From Ciona savignyi (Eukaryota; Chordata; Ascidiacea; Phlebobranchia; Cionidae), in assembly GCA_000149265.1 (NCBI GenBank), contig CH003245.1, positions 1,162,870 through 1,226,869 on the forward strand: a DNA stretch of 64,000 nucleotides, in the 5' to 3' direction. The position numbers were made by a program, and so were the translations under genes. The notes below the pieces were generated by a model. That model was not told where the DNA came from. It made no database searches and was given only the letters and a program-made list of their open reading frames with translations. This document shows, piece by piece, positions 13,101-24,050 of this stretch (the first letter of the stretch is position 1; each line of letters opens with the position of its first letter).

Positions 13101-14170
13101 ACAACCTTTTAGTTGCCAGCAAAGGGACTATGCACTTCTCGATTAAACTAGCCAAAGGGAAATTTGAGCAATCTGGTAAACTTGTCAAAAACATAATAAA
13201 AAAACTTGTCAAAAAGTTTTTTGTATTTTTTTATTCCCATAGATAAACATGATTATCATATCCAATTGTGGCGTTGCTAATTTTATAGACCACAACGTCA
13301 ATTTTGCAGAATTCCCTATTCTGAGGCACTTACCATACTCCAAAACAATTCAAAGCGCTTAAAAACACCGTCACCCATTTGGGGGGGGATGATTTTAACA
13401 CTGAACAAGAATCATTTCTAGTTAAGCATTGTGGCTTGAAGCCTCTGTTTCTTGTGGATTTCCCTAAAGAATTAAAACCGTTTTATATGTACGCTAATGA
13501 TGATGGAAAAACCGTAAGTAAAGTTTGGATAACTTTATTAGAGGCACTAGGTGTATATATTATATATAAATATACATATAAACAGTCATAATTCAGCCAA
13601 CACATAGACCCCCCACGACTTATCTATTGTGTATAAATCCTTCAATATGGATTTTCCCACCTGCACGAATAGAAATGTCACAATGTTAAATTGCAAAAAA
13701 TATGCAAATCCATTTATATCAATACTAACCAAATAATAACCTTGAAAATTGGGTTCACTGAAGCGTGGCAGATACTGAGGGGGAGCCAACTTGTGGCTGC
13801 CCTTGCTAAGCTTCACAATAGACGAATTGGTGGCTATCTTCCACTATTTCCAGTGGACCTTCCACTATTTTTCATCTCTTTCATGTTGTTTCAACTCCAG
13901 GTTTCTGCCGTTGATCTCATTTTCCCATTTTGTGGCGAGCTATGTGGAGGTAGTCTGCGAGAGCATCGGCTCGAAATATTACAAAGCTCATTGCACAAAC
14001 TCGGTCTCGTTGACGATTACCACTGGTATCTCGACCTGCGAAGGTTCGGTACCGTTCCACACGGCGGTTACGGTCTCGGTTTTGATCGTCTCGTTCATTT
14101 TCTCCTCGGGACTCGGAATATACGCGATGCGGTTCCGTTTCCTCGGTCACCACATTCATGCCCGCTCTAA
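10103..14170 (+). CDS. NARS2: Mitochondrial asparaginyl-tRNA synthetase
   Basis: Class II aminoacyl-tRNA synthetase that charges mitochondrial tRNA-Asn. Exons: 10103-10219, 10717-10823, 11142-11266, 11676-11845, 12065-12400, 12708-12865, 13310-13513, 13901-14170. The basic N-terminus ([17 protein letters not shown]) suits mitochondrial import. Exons 1-2 give the OB-fold anticodon-binding region ([20 protein letters not shown]). Motif 1 lies around [19 protein letters not shown], motif 2 around [14 protein letters not shown], and motif 3 is [11 protein letters not shown] near the C-terminus; RIPYSEA and [15 protein letters not shown] are also typical. The length is about 495 residues (human about 477). 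The G8 run at 13,381-13,388 is one base out of frame within exon 7; both flanking halves are conserved, so one G is probably missing from the assembly. The exon 3 donor that preserves phase is the second GT of GTACGTAC, at 11,267. Confidence 0.93.
11425..11537 (-). mobile_element. SINE head fragment in a NARS2 intron
   Basis: Contains aaggacacaactgactagcc and a diverged tRNA-like head (ttgattcaacaaccttttgg) in inverse orientation to the gene. Diverged and tail-less. Confidence 0.6.
13018..13155 (-). mobile_element. Diverged SINE head fragment in a NARS2 intron
   Basis: A weak match: ttaatccaactggttcaggc, then a head-like ttgatcctacaacctttt. The middle is missing. Confidence 0.4.
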
Positions 14171-14181
14171 GTCGCATTGGA

Positions 14182-14187
14182 AATAAA
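14182..14187 (+). other. Poly(A) signal AATAAA for NARS2
   Basis: The hexamer starts 11 bases after the stop codon, implying a 3' UTR of only a few tens of bases. Confidence 0.6.
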
Positions 14188-14598
14188 TCTTAAATATTTT
14201 ATTCATTTTTGTGATTTCCTTATTAAATCATCCGTCAATGTTTGTTTATTTTTAGTCGGTTAAAGCGTGGTTTGTCTAGCCGGTTAAAGAGTGGGTCGGC
14301 TGGTCGACGTCTAAACTCAATGGATTGATTTTGAACTGGTTTATCCCAAACAGTATACACTTTATGATCATATGCCTCACATTGAAATAGCTTTGGTAAC
14401 TTAATTTTGGGCACGGTAATCTGATGTCATGAGTGATAACCGTCCTTGCACAATTGATAAAATACGAGAATCCTATCCTGATCGTGTCCAAGACGTGATT
14501 TTGCTCTGCGTATGGGGTGGATTACAGGAATTAAAACCACGTCGTATTGACCGGTTTATACGTAGAATAATCGATTGCAAATCAGACAAAAGTCTTAA

Positions 14599-14787
14599 GA
14601 TAGGATATTAATATTTATCCCCGTGATTGGAAAAACCAGGGGGTTAACATACGTTCTTTTAATATAGTAGAATCCATTAATCCGTTCGGTTCAGACAATG
14701 TCCATGCCTTGTCTACAACTAGTACCAGTTTCGAACCTGCCATCCTGCGGTTAAAATTCGACGAACCAGACCAGACTAATCTGTCAT
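14599..14787 (-). mobile_element. ATCCT-tailed SINE with internal deletion
   Basis: Tail and terminal block (gataggatattaatatttat, ccccgtgattgg) are joined to the head with an internal deletion. The head ends in ccagactaatctgtcata, the 'gattagtctg' head subtype. Confidence 0.75.
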
Positions 14788-15978
14788 ACTAAATCCTTCC
14801 CTGCATTGGATAATCAATATAGACAATAATGCAGTAATTATATCCCAATTTAAAACCTTGAACAAAACTATACGGTAAAGCACGACTTAAAATTGAATTC
14901 AGATCCATTTATAAGTATAGCTGTTAAGAGTTTAGGAGTAAAATTTGTAAGCATTAAGTATATCACATGATGTACTTGCTTTCGAAAGAAAAACATGGGT
15001 ACTTGACAACAACAGTAATACATTTCCCAACACAGGGATAGCCATCGCAAGTTATCCAAAAATGGCGTGTGGTAACTTGTCAATGTGAATTCCCCACCTG
15101 CCATGGTGGAAATGCCACATTCATTCAAGAATAGAAATTTAAAACAGAACAGCCTCAATTGAATGACAACTCCACCTGCTATGGGAATTAAAGCTGACAG
15201 CGCGTACCTAGAGATTTAATTATATACGATGTGGGCGAAAGGTTATCGCGAATGATTCGTATACACCACGCTATTTGAAAACCTTATACTAACGAACTCA
15301 TTACGGGCTCATAATCGGACCGGAAAATTAATATACTAAAACATGTTTTTTGTAGAACTATTTTGTGTAGACCCTTCCTCGTATCCTTTAAAGATATTAT
15401 TGTTTGCAATACCATAAAAGTAAAACAGGCTATACCCCGTATGAAAAAACGCAGATGATTGAAAATTTGGACATTCGGCTGTAAACCGATGTTTTAACTA
15501 AGTAAGAACAGCTAAAAAATACACATCAAGTTCTGGGCCAACATTTTGATCACTTTAATATACAGTATACATTATCTCGCGATTTACAGTGTACTTTACA
15601 AAATAACAGCACAATCGTTTAACATTCTAATCAGTTCCGCACAGTAGAATACAGCTTTAACAATGTACAGAGATAATAGATATATGTCGCCAAACAACAA
15701 AAGCACATTTCTATGTACAATGGAAGTGTTACACTTGGAACTTGCAACTATAAGCAATTGGACATAGGAATTTGGTTTGACTGTCTCATTGCAAGAGAGA
15801 ACCCAAAAACTACCTTTCGTTGCACCTTCATTATGCAACTATAGAACAGCGCAAAATCCTAAAACCATTTTTCAGTCATGCGTGCAAAAACGGGTAATAC
15901 AGGTCGCACAAATATGTTTATTATAACCGCGTTTAGCAACTGCATGTGCCTTCAATGAAATACATACTTCACCCGCGT

Positions 15979-15984
15979 TTTATT
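15979..15984 (-). other. Candidate poly(A) signal for the KCTD gene
   Basis: TTTATT on the plus strand reads AATAAA on minus and lies about 95 bases past the stop. It is the nearest hexamer downstream. Confidence 0.45.
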
Positions 15985-16076
15985 CACTAAAATATTAATC
16001 AATTCAAAATATATGTGTTATTACATTCTACATTACGACTGTCTCTGTGCAACATCTAGTAGCAGTGCCGCTGTCC

Positions 16077-19000
16077 CTAACGAAGAGTTGAGTCGGCGTC
16101 CTCTTCTCCGAGTCCCCTGTAGAAAATGTACTCGATGTAGGTGGTCCACTGCTTGAACTCTTTGGTGAGAGACGGCAGAGTCTTGGTGCCGCTAGACGAT
16201 GACGTTACCAGTTTGAAACCGCGGCTCGCCAGCTTTTCGAAGGCCGACTCCAAGTAGTTGTGGGTAAGGTAGTAGCGGCAGGTGTACCCTTCCGATGGGT
16301 GGCGCTCGGGATCACGACTATCGTTCAGTTCTTGCTGGAACACCTACGATTGAACTGATTTATTGGAATTGCATCGTGAAAGGCGAAAATGCACAATAAT
16401 CATAAGCCACTACAGAAAAGTAGTAAAAACACGGCCTCGAAAGAATGAAATAGCCACAGGGTGCAGTGTATTTCATCCAGATAGGCAAAAAATATATACT
16501 TTGAGATGAAAAGTCTACATATATAATCATTTTTTTACTATATCGCAATTTAATTATTATTTTCAGTGATAAAAGAAAGCCAGCACGGCCCGAAACGCTG
16601 TAAATAAGTTATCCCGGTACGCTGTACCGGTAATTCACATTTGCTAATGAGGCTAGGTGCTGCTTGATATAGACAAATTTTAGATCAGTGGTTATTAGGC
16701 GAGGTATTAAGTATGGGCTAAGAGCAAACTCACACTTAAGGTCATTTTGTTTTCAAAAAAAATTAAACATGATAAATCCTTGGGTAGGAAAACTATTCTA
16801 CCTAAAACTTAATGTTTTACCCAAAGCATCTCTCTTCTCAACACACAGATATGGTGTTATAAAACACATCATTTCAAGTATTCGGTCACACAAAAACTGT
16901 TCACAATGCACACAAAATTACATTTTGATTATAGAGAAACTTTTGGATATTTTATGGTTACATTTTTCATAGCTTTGTCCTTGTGTTTCAGTAAAGAAAC
17001 ATTTTCCGAAAATGATTTGACCCTTCCTTGCAAAAATATCAATGTTGCATAACATTAAAGTTTAAAGGCGATGGGCCCGTTTTAAATACGGGAACTAAAT
17101 CGATGCACGAAGGAAGACAGCTTACCAGCTGCCAACTTTTAGCCAAACTGCTATGCTAATTGGCTAGTCGGCCCATTGCGTTTTCCCATCTACGGGGATA
17201 GGCATGAACTATCGGATAGATCATATCCTATTTTATACTATCATGACTTCACACTAAAATAATGCTTATTGGGTTAAAGTTAGCGTAAGTTTTTAGTGTG
17301 AGATTAGTGCAGGGTTAGAATTATTAATTTTTTAGTGGGAAGATTCCCTCCGTCCCTATTACTTCCTTTTAGTATTGTCCGTCTCTAGTCACGCGAATGT
17401 TTGGCCTTGTGCCGCATCTAATTACTTGGATAGTATCGTAAAATAGAATGCGATCGATACATCGTGCAGAGGTGGGTGTTGCTGCTTGTATCGATTAGAT
17501 GCTACGTGATGGCATTTAAACGCTGAAGAAACGTTAATTTACGACGTTATTTTGAACAAGGGCACGGTTTAAAATTGTTTTACCACGTCAAAAATTAGAT
17601 TCCGTGTGAGGTTATCTTTTCCTGGTTGAGTAGAGTTCAATTACAAGACCGATGCTTGACGTTCACGCGGTGTTACTGGGCGGTTGTCGGTGGGAAGCGA
17701 TAATTACATTTTAAATATTCATTTTCGAATTGACCTCGATTGCCGTGCAACCATTTCGCAACAGTAACGCCGATGGGATGTATTCATTAGAATATATATT
17801 TAAAGCAGACTGGTGTCGGTTAGGCGTATTTAATGAGATACATAATAAGCCTGTGTGGCAAAGATTATAAATGCAACATAAAGTCAATGTTTAGCTGAAT
17901 AGCACATCAGAAGTTTGGGTACTGCGCATTTATCTATTTCCTGCCAAAATACGGTTGGATTTTGATTACATTATGGATTTTATGGAAAATGCGACCTGGG
18001 AAATCGATCAGGAACGCATTATTCTTCCATTTTAAAACTCCGTTAATTTAGCCTTGATTGTATCTTACAACGGAAATTGTCTTTGAGTCATTCCGCGTTT
18101 TATCAAATGACGCATCACGGAACACATTGAGCCCTTAAAATTAACTACCAAGCTTGCAAGTCTAGTGTAGTTTCGTGTTTTAAGGCCACGCAGCCATTCA
18201 CATTTTGCATGTTCTTAACACATAGTATGTCTCATGGTATTTAGCTGGAAATTAAAACGAAATCTGATGCATGAATAATCTCACTTTTCCCGGGGTAGAA
18301 AATGGAGACGTTTATCACATGGGCAATCGCTAAATTACCTTATGTTCACAATCGAGTTATACCAAAGCTATTGCAGTATGGTGATTAAAATGGAGACGCA
18401 GTTTTTGTTTAATCTAAAACTCTAGGTTCAAGCAACTTCTGCTTCGTACATGACTGTGGTTTCAAACTACCTTGTGACTAAGAATGCGACGAGCTATGTG
18501 AATGAGCTAACGGGTAGAATTAAAACTGCAATATACGGTCCAGTGTACTGGCTTACCATTACCAGCAATGCTAATTGTGTGCTTGTTTAACCAAGTTGGT
18601 TGCCTTAATGGGTGTACCAGCGAAAGAAAAGATATTTTGTATAAGGTAAAGAAGTAAAAAAGTGTTGGTATTGTGTTAATATATTAAAGTGAGTGAGGAA
18701 CACAAATAATATGTCTTTACCAGGACTTACTATCACATCAAAAATCTCATGCCCTCCCTTACCTCCTTTGCCACATCTGATCTCCCGGAAACTGTGATCC
18801 TGGTTATCCGGCGGAATTTCGACACGTCAGTCGATCTTCCGTCACTGGTGGAAGTGTACGATCCGCGGTACCCGATTGTGAGAAAGAAAGGTCCCTTTTC
18901 CCAAAGATCATTCTTGGTGCTGGACTGTCGGTCAAACCTACTATAAAAACAAAACTACTTGGCACGAGTAAAATGAATTGAAACAAAAGAGTAAACGAGT

Positions 19001-19579
19001 CCGACTTACAGAACATCGGTCCCGTTACCACCGAATGTAATCGCAGGGGGGGTCGTCGGCTTTGGCGGCCATCTCCTTGACCCCATTCTTTTGTGTCCCT
19101 TCTCCGATTCGGCCGAGTCCGATCTCTGCATCGAAAATTACACAATGTTGTATTTTGCCAAATAATTATCATACAAATCCACTTACACTAAAAGCGAGTT
19201 TAACTTCATCACACGAAAGGGAGCTGTCCAAACTCTTGTTTAGCTCTTCCGTCAAACCAGCCAAGCCATAGAATTCAGCTTCACCTACCAGTCTGGCCTT
19301 CTCGTCCGCGGGTACTTTCTTTGACGTGTCGTTTCTCTTTGCCCTCAGATAATCCAGGACAAAGCGAAAACAATCACCATCCCGGTCTATGAATAATCTA
19401 TCTTCGTCTTTCAAGTAACCTTCCGCTGCACCACTTTTTAGACCGTTTTCCTTGAAATTTCTTGCCGCGACTGCCAGGCCCGAATCAGGATGCTTGCTTG
19501 TCAGCGTTTTGAGCGTAGTACTGTACAGGCGGCCGCCGACGTTTAGCTTTATCAAGCTACTCACGTTGTTTTCGCCCAT
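16077..19579 (-). CDS. KCTD8/12/16: BTB/POZ protein of the KCTD8/12/16 group (GABA-B receptor auxiliary subunit type)
   Basis: Exons on the minus strand: 19579-19187, 19125-19010, 18937-18763, 16343-16077, with phases closing. The product is about 316 residues, close to vertebrate KCTD12 (about 325). Residues about 9-110 form a T1-type BTB domain (LIKLNVGGRLYSTTLKTL, FIDRDGDCFRFVLDYLR, AEFYGLAGLTEELN). Exon 2 is a Ser/Lys/Pro-rich linker. Exons 3-4 carry the H1-like C-terminal domain that marks KCTD8/12/16: FLTIGYRGSYTS, KFRRITRITVSGRSDVAKE, then LNDSRDPERHPSEGYTCRYY and TTYIEYIFYRG. In vertebrates these proteins bind GABA-B receptor tails as BTB oligomers and shape G-protein signalling. The same role here is inferred from the H1 domain. 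The 2.4-kb last intron holds two diverged repeats. Confidence 0.92.
17168..17232 (+). mobile_element. SINE 3' fragment
   Basis: Contains the tttcccatctacggggata block and an atcatatccta-like tail within the last KCTD intron. Confidence 0.55.
17266..17392 (+). repeat. Unclassified repeat with 'ccttttagt' end
   Basis: Resembles the pair at 26.6-26.9 kb: gggttaaagttagcgtaag, then gattagtg, ttttttagtggg and a pyrimidine-rich end with cttccttttagt. Confidence 0.35.
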
Positions 19580-20820
19580 TCTGATCTTCTGTTGTGGACG
19601 CGATTGAATTCAGTCTGCACACGCTGACAGTTGAGTGTGGCCCCAATAGACCGTCCAATACAGATTTGAGCGGAAATATAATCAGAGCAACAACTTAAGT
19701 TCAAGCCAGTATGATGTTTATTTAATCTAATACATCTAAAACCAATAAACAAGTTCGATGCTCATATAGATAATCCGTACTCTCAATTTAGGATCAATGT
19801 TTTATTCGTCCTCTGTTTACTTCTATTCTGTCGGAATTTGCAACCGACTGCTGAACTTTTCCTACATAAAAAAATGAGCACCTGAAAAACATCACCTGTT
19901 GTTTTTGCTTATCCTCTAAAACGGCAACATATTCGGTAAGCCAGAAAGTGAAAGATGGAAACGGTAGACCATCGCATGACCGGACATACGTAGCAATGCG
20001 GCAAACAATCCTTCACTGACGCATAGGCTCTTATGAATACCGTAGCTGTTTCGCGCACTGCACAGAGCACACACACGCCTGCACGCACCCTATTGATCCC
20101 GAGCTACACGAAAATAGACTTGACCTCGATAAAACAGCTTCAATTTTATCAACTTTTTACCGCATTTTTATACTACATAACAAAGCGCTAATTATCATTA
20201 TTGAGCTTGTAAACTTAGCCAAACGCACAATCTTTTAAGCATATACGTTCTCATTTACGTTTTTTTTATCTTTTTCTATGTAACAAGACCTAGAATTGGC
20301 CACAATAACAATTCGAAATATAACCGGCAGTGGAATTGGAAGAGACAACATACTGCACACACGGCCCGTCGTTTAGTTATCATTTAAATAAATGGTAATA
20401 GTGATCAAACTACACTGTTGCATAAAATTTAACTGAAGCACTTAATCTTCTGCCACCTCATTTTAAATTTTACATAACCTAAGCTTTTTCTGTCTTCTGC
20501 TGTTGCAAGGGCAGCTGGCTTATTTATATAGTCGGTACCCTAATTAAAACACAGCAAATTAGCGATTGATTTAAAATTGACATTGTCTGTTGCAAACAAT
20601 TGATCATATTGGATTCTTTTTAAGCCCAATATTTGTTGAATGCAGGTCTTAATTGCGCTTGAACAAATTTTCTGATGTACTTTTTAAAACATATTATGAG
20701 TTTGTTTGGGTAAATAACATAGCTTTTTATTCGCTTGTTTACACATATAACGCTTGAAATGAAAACACCTCAATAAATGAAGAAATATGTGTATTTTATT
20801 TTTTTTATCTCATTTTTTTA

Positions 20821-20931
20821 CGGAGCCAATTTCGAACCCAGATGGGGTCATCACCAGGACCGTTTATTTGTATGTAATACTGTATATGTATCGGTCGCGT
20901 AAACCATTCGGCCACACGACCGTACTAGTGT
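20821..20931 (-). mobile_element. Second tRNA-derived repeat family, copy 1
   Basis: On minus the head reads gtgtggccgaatggtttacg (A-box TGGCCGAATGG, as in Leu/Ser tRNAs) and ends with a B-box-like gggttcgaaattgg and an A-rich end. It is too short and diverged to fold as a functional tRNA gene. Confidence 0.7.
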
Positions 20932-21556
20932 TTTGTAATTAGTGTTGTATGCAAATTTATAGATTGAACAGTGCTTGAGCTAGGTCGTGTTTTTACCTTT
21001 CGCCCACCGCTAGACAACGCCCTCGAGCTATTAAAAAGAGCGCAAAAGAGTGGCAAGTAAGACAATCGGTTGGTCAACACTAAACGAAGAGAAAGATAAA
21101 ATGAGGCAAACTACTCTATAAATAAATGAACACTAAATCTAACCCTGCCCCGACCATTATTCCAAACCCCAAAACTAACCTTAATTTTAGCTCAATCATT
21201 AACTATAAAACTCCCTAATTTTTATTTTTAGTGCGCTGTTCACCTGCTTGGGTTAAAAAGGGAATGGAAAACATATTGAACTCGCACTTGGTTGTAACTA
21301 GTACTGTTACAGATGGCCACTTACTAAGCCATATTAGTAAAATGAGATTAATTGCATCACGACCTTGTAATAAAACTCATAACATTATTATTACAAATAG
21401 AACCGTAACCCATAAAGCAAAATAATCAATAAATAAATAAATAAAAACCAAAAAAGATTTAAGTTTATATCACAGTTGAAGCACGTTTTCGGAATAACGA
21501 TGTAATGTAAATAACGTAAAAATGTAATAGTTTGCAGAATTTTGAGTTTGCTTCTT

Positions 21557-21856
21557 AGGATATAGGATAGGAATAGGATATTCATGTTTATCCCCTGAAT
21601 GGGAAAACCTAGGGGGTTATCACACGGGCAATCGTCAGATCACCTCGCGCCCATCGTCGGGTTACCGGAGCTATTGCAGTGTGTTGTATATGATAGACAC
21701 GTTCCTTCATTTGGTAGAACCCATTAATCCGCTGGGTTCAGGCAATGTCCGTAAAGTGCCTTGCCCAAGGACACAACCGACTAGCTAGCGACGAGTTTCG
21801 CACCTGCAACCTTTCGATTGAAAGGCGACGCACTTAACCGCTAGACCATCGGGCCG
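21557..21856 (-). mobile_element. ATCCT-tailed tRNA-SINE, nearly complete reference copy
   Basis: About 300 bases. On minus, in order: head ggcccgatggtctagcggtt (A-box-like TGGTCTAGCGG), B-box-like aggtgcgaaact, then cttgggcaaggcac, cattgcctgaacccagcgg, attaatgggttctac, acacactgcaatagctccgg, gcgaggtgatctgacgat, tttcccattcaggggata, aacatgaatatcctat and an ATCCT-rich tail. Confidence 0.85.
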
Positions 21857-21962
21857 GACATTACCAATGCTTGATTACCAATGCCCACGGGATCTATAAT
21901 ATAAACACTGTCGAACCGTAATTGCTCTGGAAACCGTTCCTCCCTCCCTCAGATGGAGGATT

Positions 21963-22168
21963 AGCATAACGAATCATTAATATATACTTAATATTCAATT
22001 AACCATATCACCAATAATGAATACACAACAAGCTTAACAAATCACAAATAATGAATACTTAGTTAGCTAAACGATTTACCTACATAAACTACTGTATCAG
22101 CTGAACAAATCGCCAACACTAAATACTCAGTTAGCTTAACGAAATATTAAATACTCAATTTAATCTGA
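21963..22168 (+). repeat. Degenerate tandem array (~45-base unit)
   Basis: At least four diverged copies of a unit like agcttaacaaatcacaaata followed by atgaatacttagtt, beside the SINE at 21.6-21.9 kb. Confidence 0.65.
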
Positions 22169-22340
22169 CGACCGACAAGACATCCAATCTCATTTAACTA
22201 AACAAAGCTTGGTGTATGATCTTGTGCGGAACAGTTTATTTCGTATTCTGCCAGCTTTTACAGTGCCACTAAAGTACGCACAACATACATAAAAATTTGA
22301 ATAATTAAAATGCAAACCCAAAATGTAGGAACAAAATACG

Positions 22341-22346
22341 TTTATT
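22341..22346 (-). other. Candidate poly(A) signal for the secreted-protein gene
   Basis: TTTATT on plus (AATAAA on minus) lies about 142 bases beyond the stop at 22,488-22,490. Confidence 0.4.
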
Positions 22347-22487
22347 TTCAACGGAAAATATTGATAACCAATTCGGCATGTGCTAATAAGACGGTTTGCA
22401 TTTTTTTACTATTTAATAAAATTTAAACATTGAATATACAAAATGTACACATGCACCACGTCAACTGATTGTCCTCGAACCCCACTT

Positions 22488-23905
22488 TTACATAGGTCGC
22501 TTGTCTTGAGAGTTGTACTAGAGAAAGAAAGAAGTAAGTTCAAAATACAATTTCCAATAATTTATTCTCTCTACTAATGTAGCATGCCCAAATACTGAGT
22601 TCACATGTCTATAAGTAATAGTTTTCTGTCGTAAAAAGCTAAATATTTGTAAGTTTACACTTACCCATGTTGGCACCACCACGTCACCCTTCACACAGTC
22701 AAATCGAACACCGGGGACTGTTTCCTCGCATTGAAAATCACTCGGGCATGGAAGCAGGTGACACCGGCCTTCAGAGCCCGCCAATTCTGCTAAAGAAATG
22801 GTGATTAGGTTAAGGTACCCGTGTTTATCCGCGAGGTAGGAAAACGGGGAAAGTGAGGACTGGTTGTTAACACCGGACAATTGACACATTATCTCGAAAC
22901 CACAGCCGGGTTTAAAGTAGTTGTAGTGTGTTAAATGTAGTGTTGACACTGCTAGTTTATCTTCCACCAAACCAGTGGATTTATGAAACGGTGTCTAGTT
23001 CCTCTGACCATTATTTGAAGCAACGCCCGTTAAGTGCTTTGTCCAAGAACGCACTCGAATACCTAGCGGGAAGTTCTTTCCCGATACTATGTTGCTTCCA
23101 GTCCGGCACATTACCACGTGAGCCCCGGCGAACAACATTCAGTAAACATAAAATTGAAACTCGATCCGTTCAATGACCGACCAATGCCTTTTAATGGCAT
23201 CATGAACACAGTACATGAATTGCCTTGAGTAGACGCACGGTGCTGCTGGTCCAGCGTGTTCCCTTCAGAATGGTGGGACAGGTAGCACCGCAATATCAAA
23301 CAATTTCCAAAATGTGCTCTCTTAATTTTCACCTTTGTTTATACAAGTGTCGATTCCTTCATCCAACCCCGGAGTGAAGTTATCATCGCAACCGCAATAC
23401 ACCCAGCCGTTTTTCATCTTGTTGCAGAATGTTGGATCGTAACCGATCTGCCATAACGGTTGAACTGATGGAAGAGATGGTGAAATTACAGTCTGTAGTT
23501 TAATAGCTGTTGGTTTAGCTTTAGCCTAATATGTTTGTGAATTCTAGTAAAATATTGTCGACCGTTCTAGCAAGGTATAACAGTGATGGTAAAATAATTT
23601 TATTACTTACCACATGCAGGCATGTTGCCGACGAAAACAAACCATTCCAAATCCTCACACGACCGTTCTTGTTGATCAAATTCAACATTTCGCTTTCGAA
23701 TTCCAGCGCTGCTGAACTGTTGATTCTGGTGCGACCGGTCGGCGAGGGGCAGGTTAAGTATATCGGACCTTTTATCCGGGATTAAGTTTCCTTCCTGCCA
23801 CGCTAATTTTTTCAAGATATCGGACATATAGCTTTTGTTGGTTGGTGCACAATTGGTGACCCCGACAATATAAAGAACAACAGACGCAAGTTGCAGAAAA
23901 TGCAT
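22488..23905 (-). CDS. Small secreted cysteine-rich (EGF-like) protein, unrecognised
   Basis: Four phase-consistent exons on minus: 23905-23611, 23464-23333, 22786-22665, 22517-22488, giving about 192 residues. The start is the methionine of an N-terminal signal peptide (MHFLQLASVVLYIVGVTNC). About 70 polar residues without cysteine pairs follow. The C-terminal half is cysteine-rich: SCEDLEWF, MPACV, PTFCNKMKNGWVYCGCDDNF, GIDTCINKE, GRCHLLPCPSDFQCEETV, RFDCV. The spacing of the last block, CHLLPC then FQCEE then a glycine and RFDC, resembles a degenerate calcium-binding-EGF module, and the WVYCGC stretch may be the end of another. There is no transmembrane segment, so it is probably extracellular. 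I do not recognise a family. The last exon is only 30 bases and is supported by one acceptor and by phase. Confidence 0.75.
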
Positions 23906-23972
23906 TATGAAAGTTTAAAATTTACTAAACTAACTACTGTTTTGGATAGAAAAAAAAATCAAGACATTTTTT

Positions 23973-24050
23973 TACCGAGCTAAGTTTCGAACCAGAACCC
24001 ATAATTGGCTCGTCACGACCGTAGTTTTATGTTATGCGTTATACGGCGCT
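23973..24050 (-). mobile_element. Second tRNA-derived repeat family, copy 2 (truncated)
   Basis: On plus, a T-rich end and accgagctaagtttcgaacc are followed by cccataattggctcgtcac. Matches copies 1 and 4 but lacks the A-box end. Lies just upstream of the secreted-protein gene start. Confidence 0.6.

Larger units (their letters stand above)
14171..16076. other. Intergenic NARS2-KCTD (tail to tail)
   Basis: The two genes converge here. The stretch contains one minus-strand ATCCT-tailed SINE (14,599-14,787) and otherwise AT-rich sequence. A candidate TTTATT (AATAAA on minus) for the KCTD gene is at 15,979-15,984. I see no further gene; open frames near 14,868-15,158 and 15,596-15,838 have no domain or splice support. 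Confidence 0.5.
19580..22487. other. Intergenic KCTD to secreted-protein gene
   Basis: This holds the 5' flank of the KCTD gene, a second-family tRNA-derived repeat (20,821-20,931), a low-complexity AAATAAATAAATAA run near 21,430, a nearly complete ATCCT-tailed SINE (21,557-21,856), a degenerate tandem array (21,963-22,168) and a candidate poly(A) signal at 22,341. No other gene is supported. Confidence 0.5.

Noticed and set aside
13691-14186. Two long overlapping open frames covering NARS2 exon 8 and its upstream intron
   Set aside because: Only the part from 13,901 in one frame is conserved synthetase sequence. The upstream extension is intron and the other frame is a shadow.
14868-15158. 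Minus-strand open frame of 96 codons between NARS2 and KCTD
   Set aside because: Composition is Phe/Leu/Cys-rich noise; no signal of a family, no splice partners, and it lies in AT-rich intergenic sequence.
18749-19271. Plus- and minus-strand open frames overlapping KCTD exons 2-3
   Set aside because: They are antisense or out-of-frame shadows. The spliced minus-strand reading reproduces the KCTD H1 domain.
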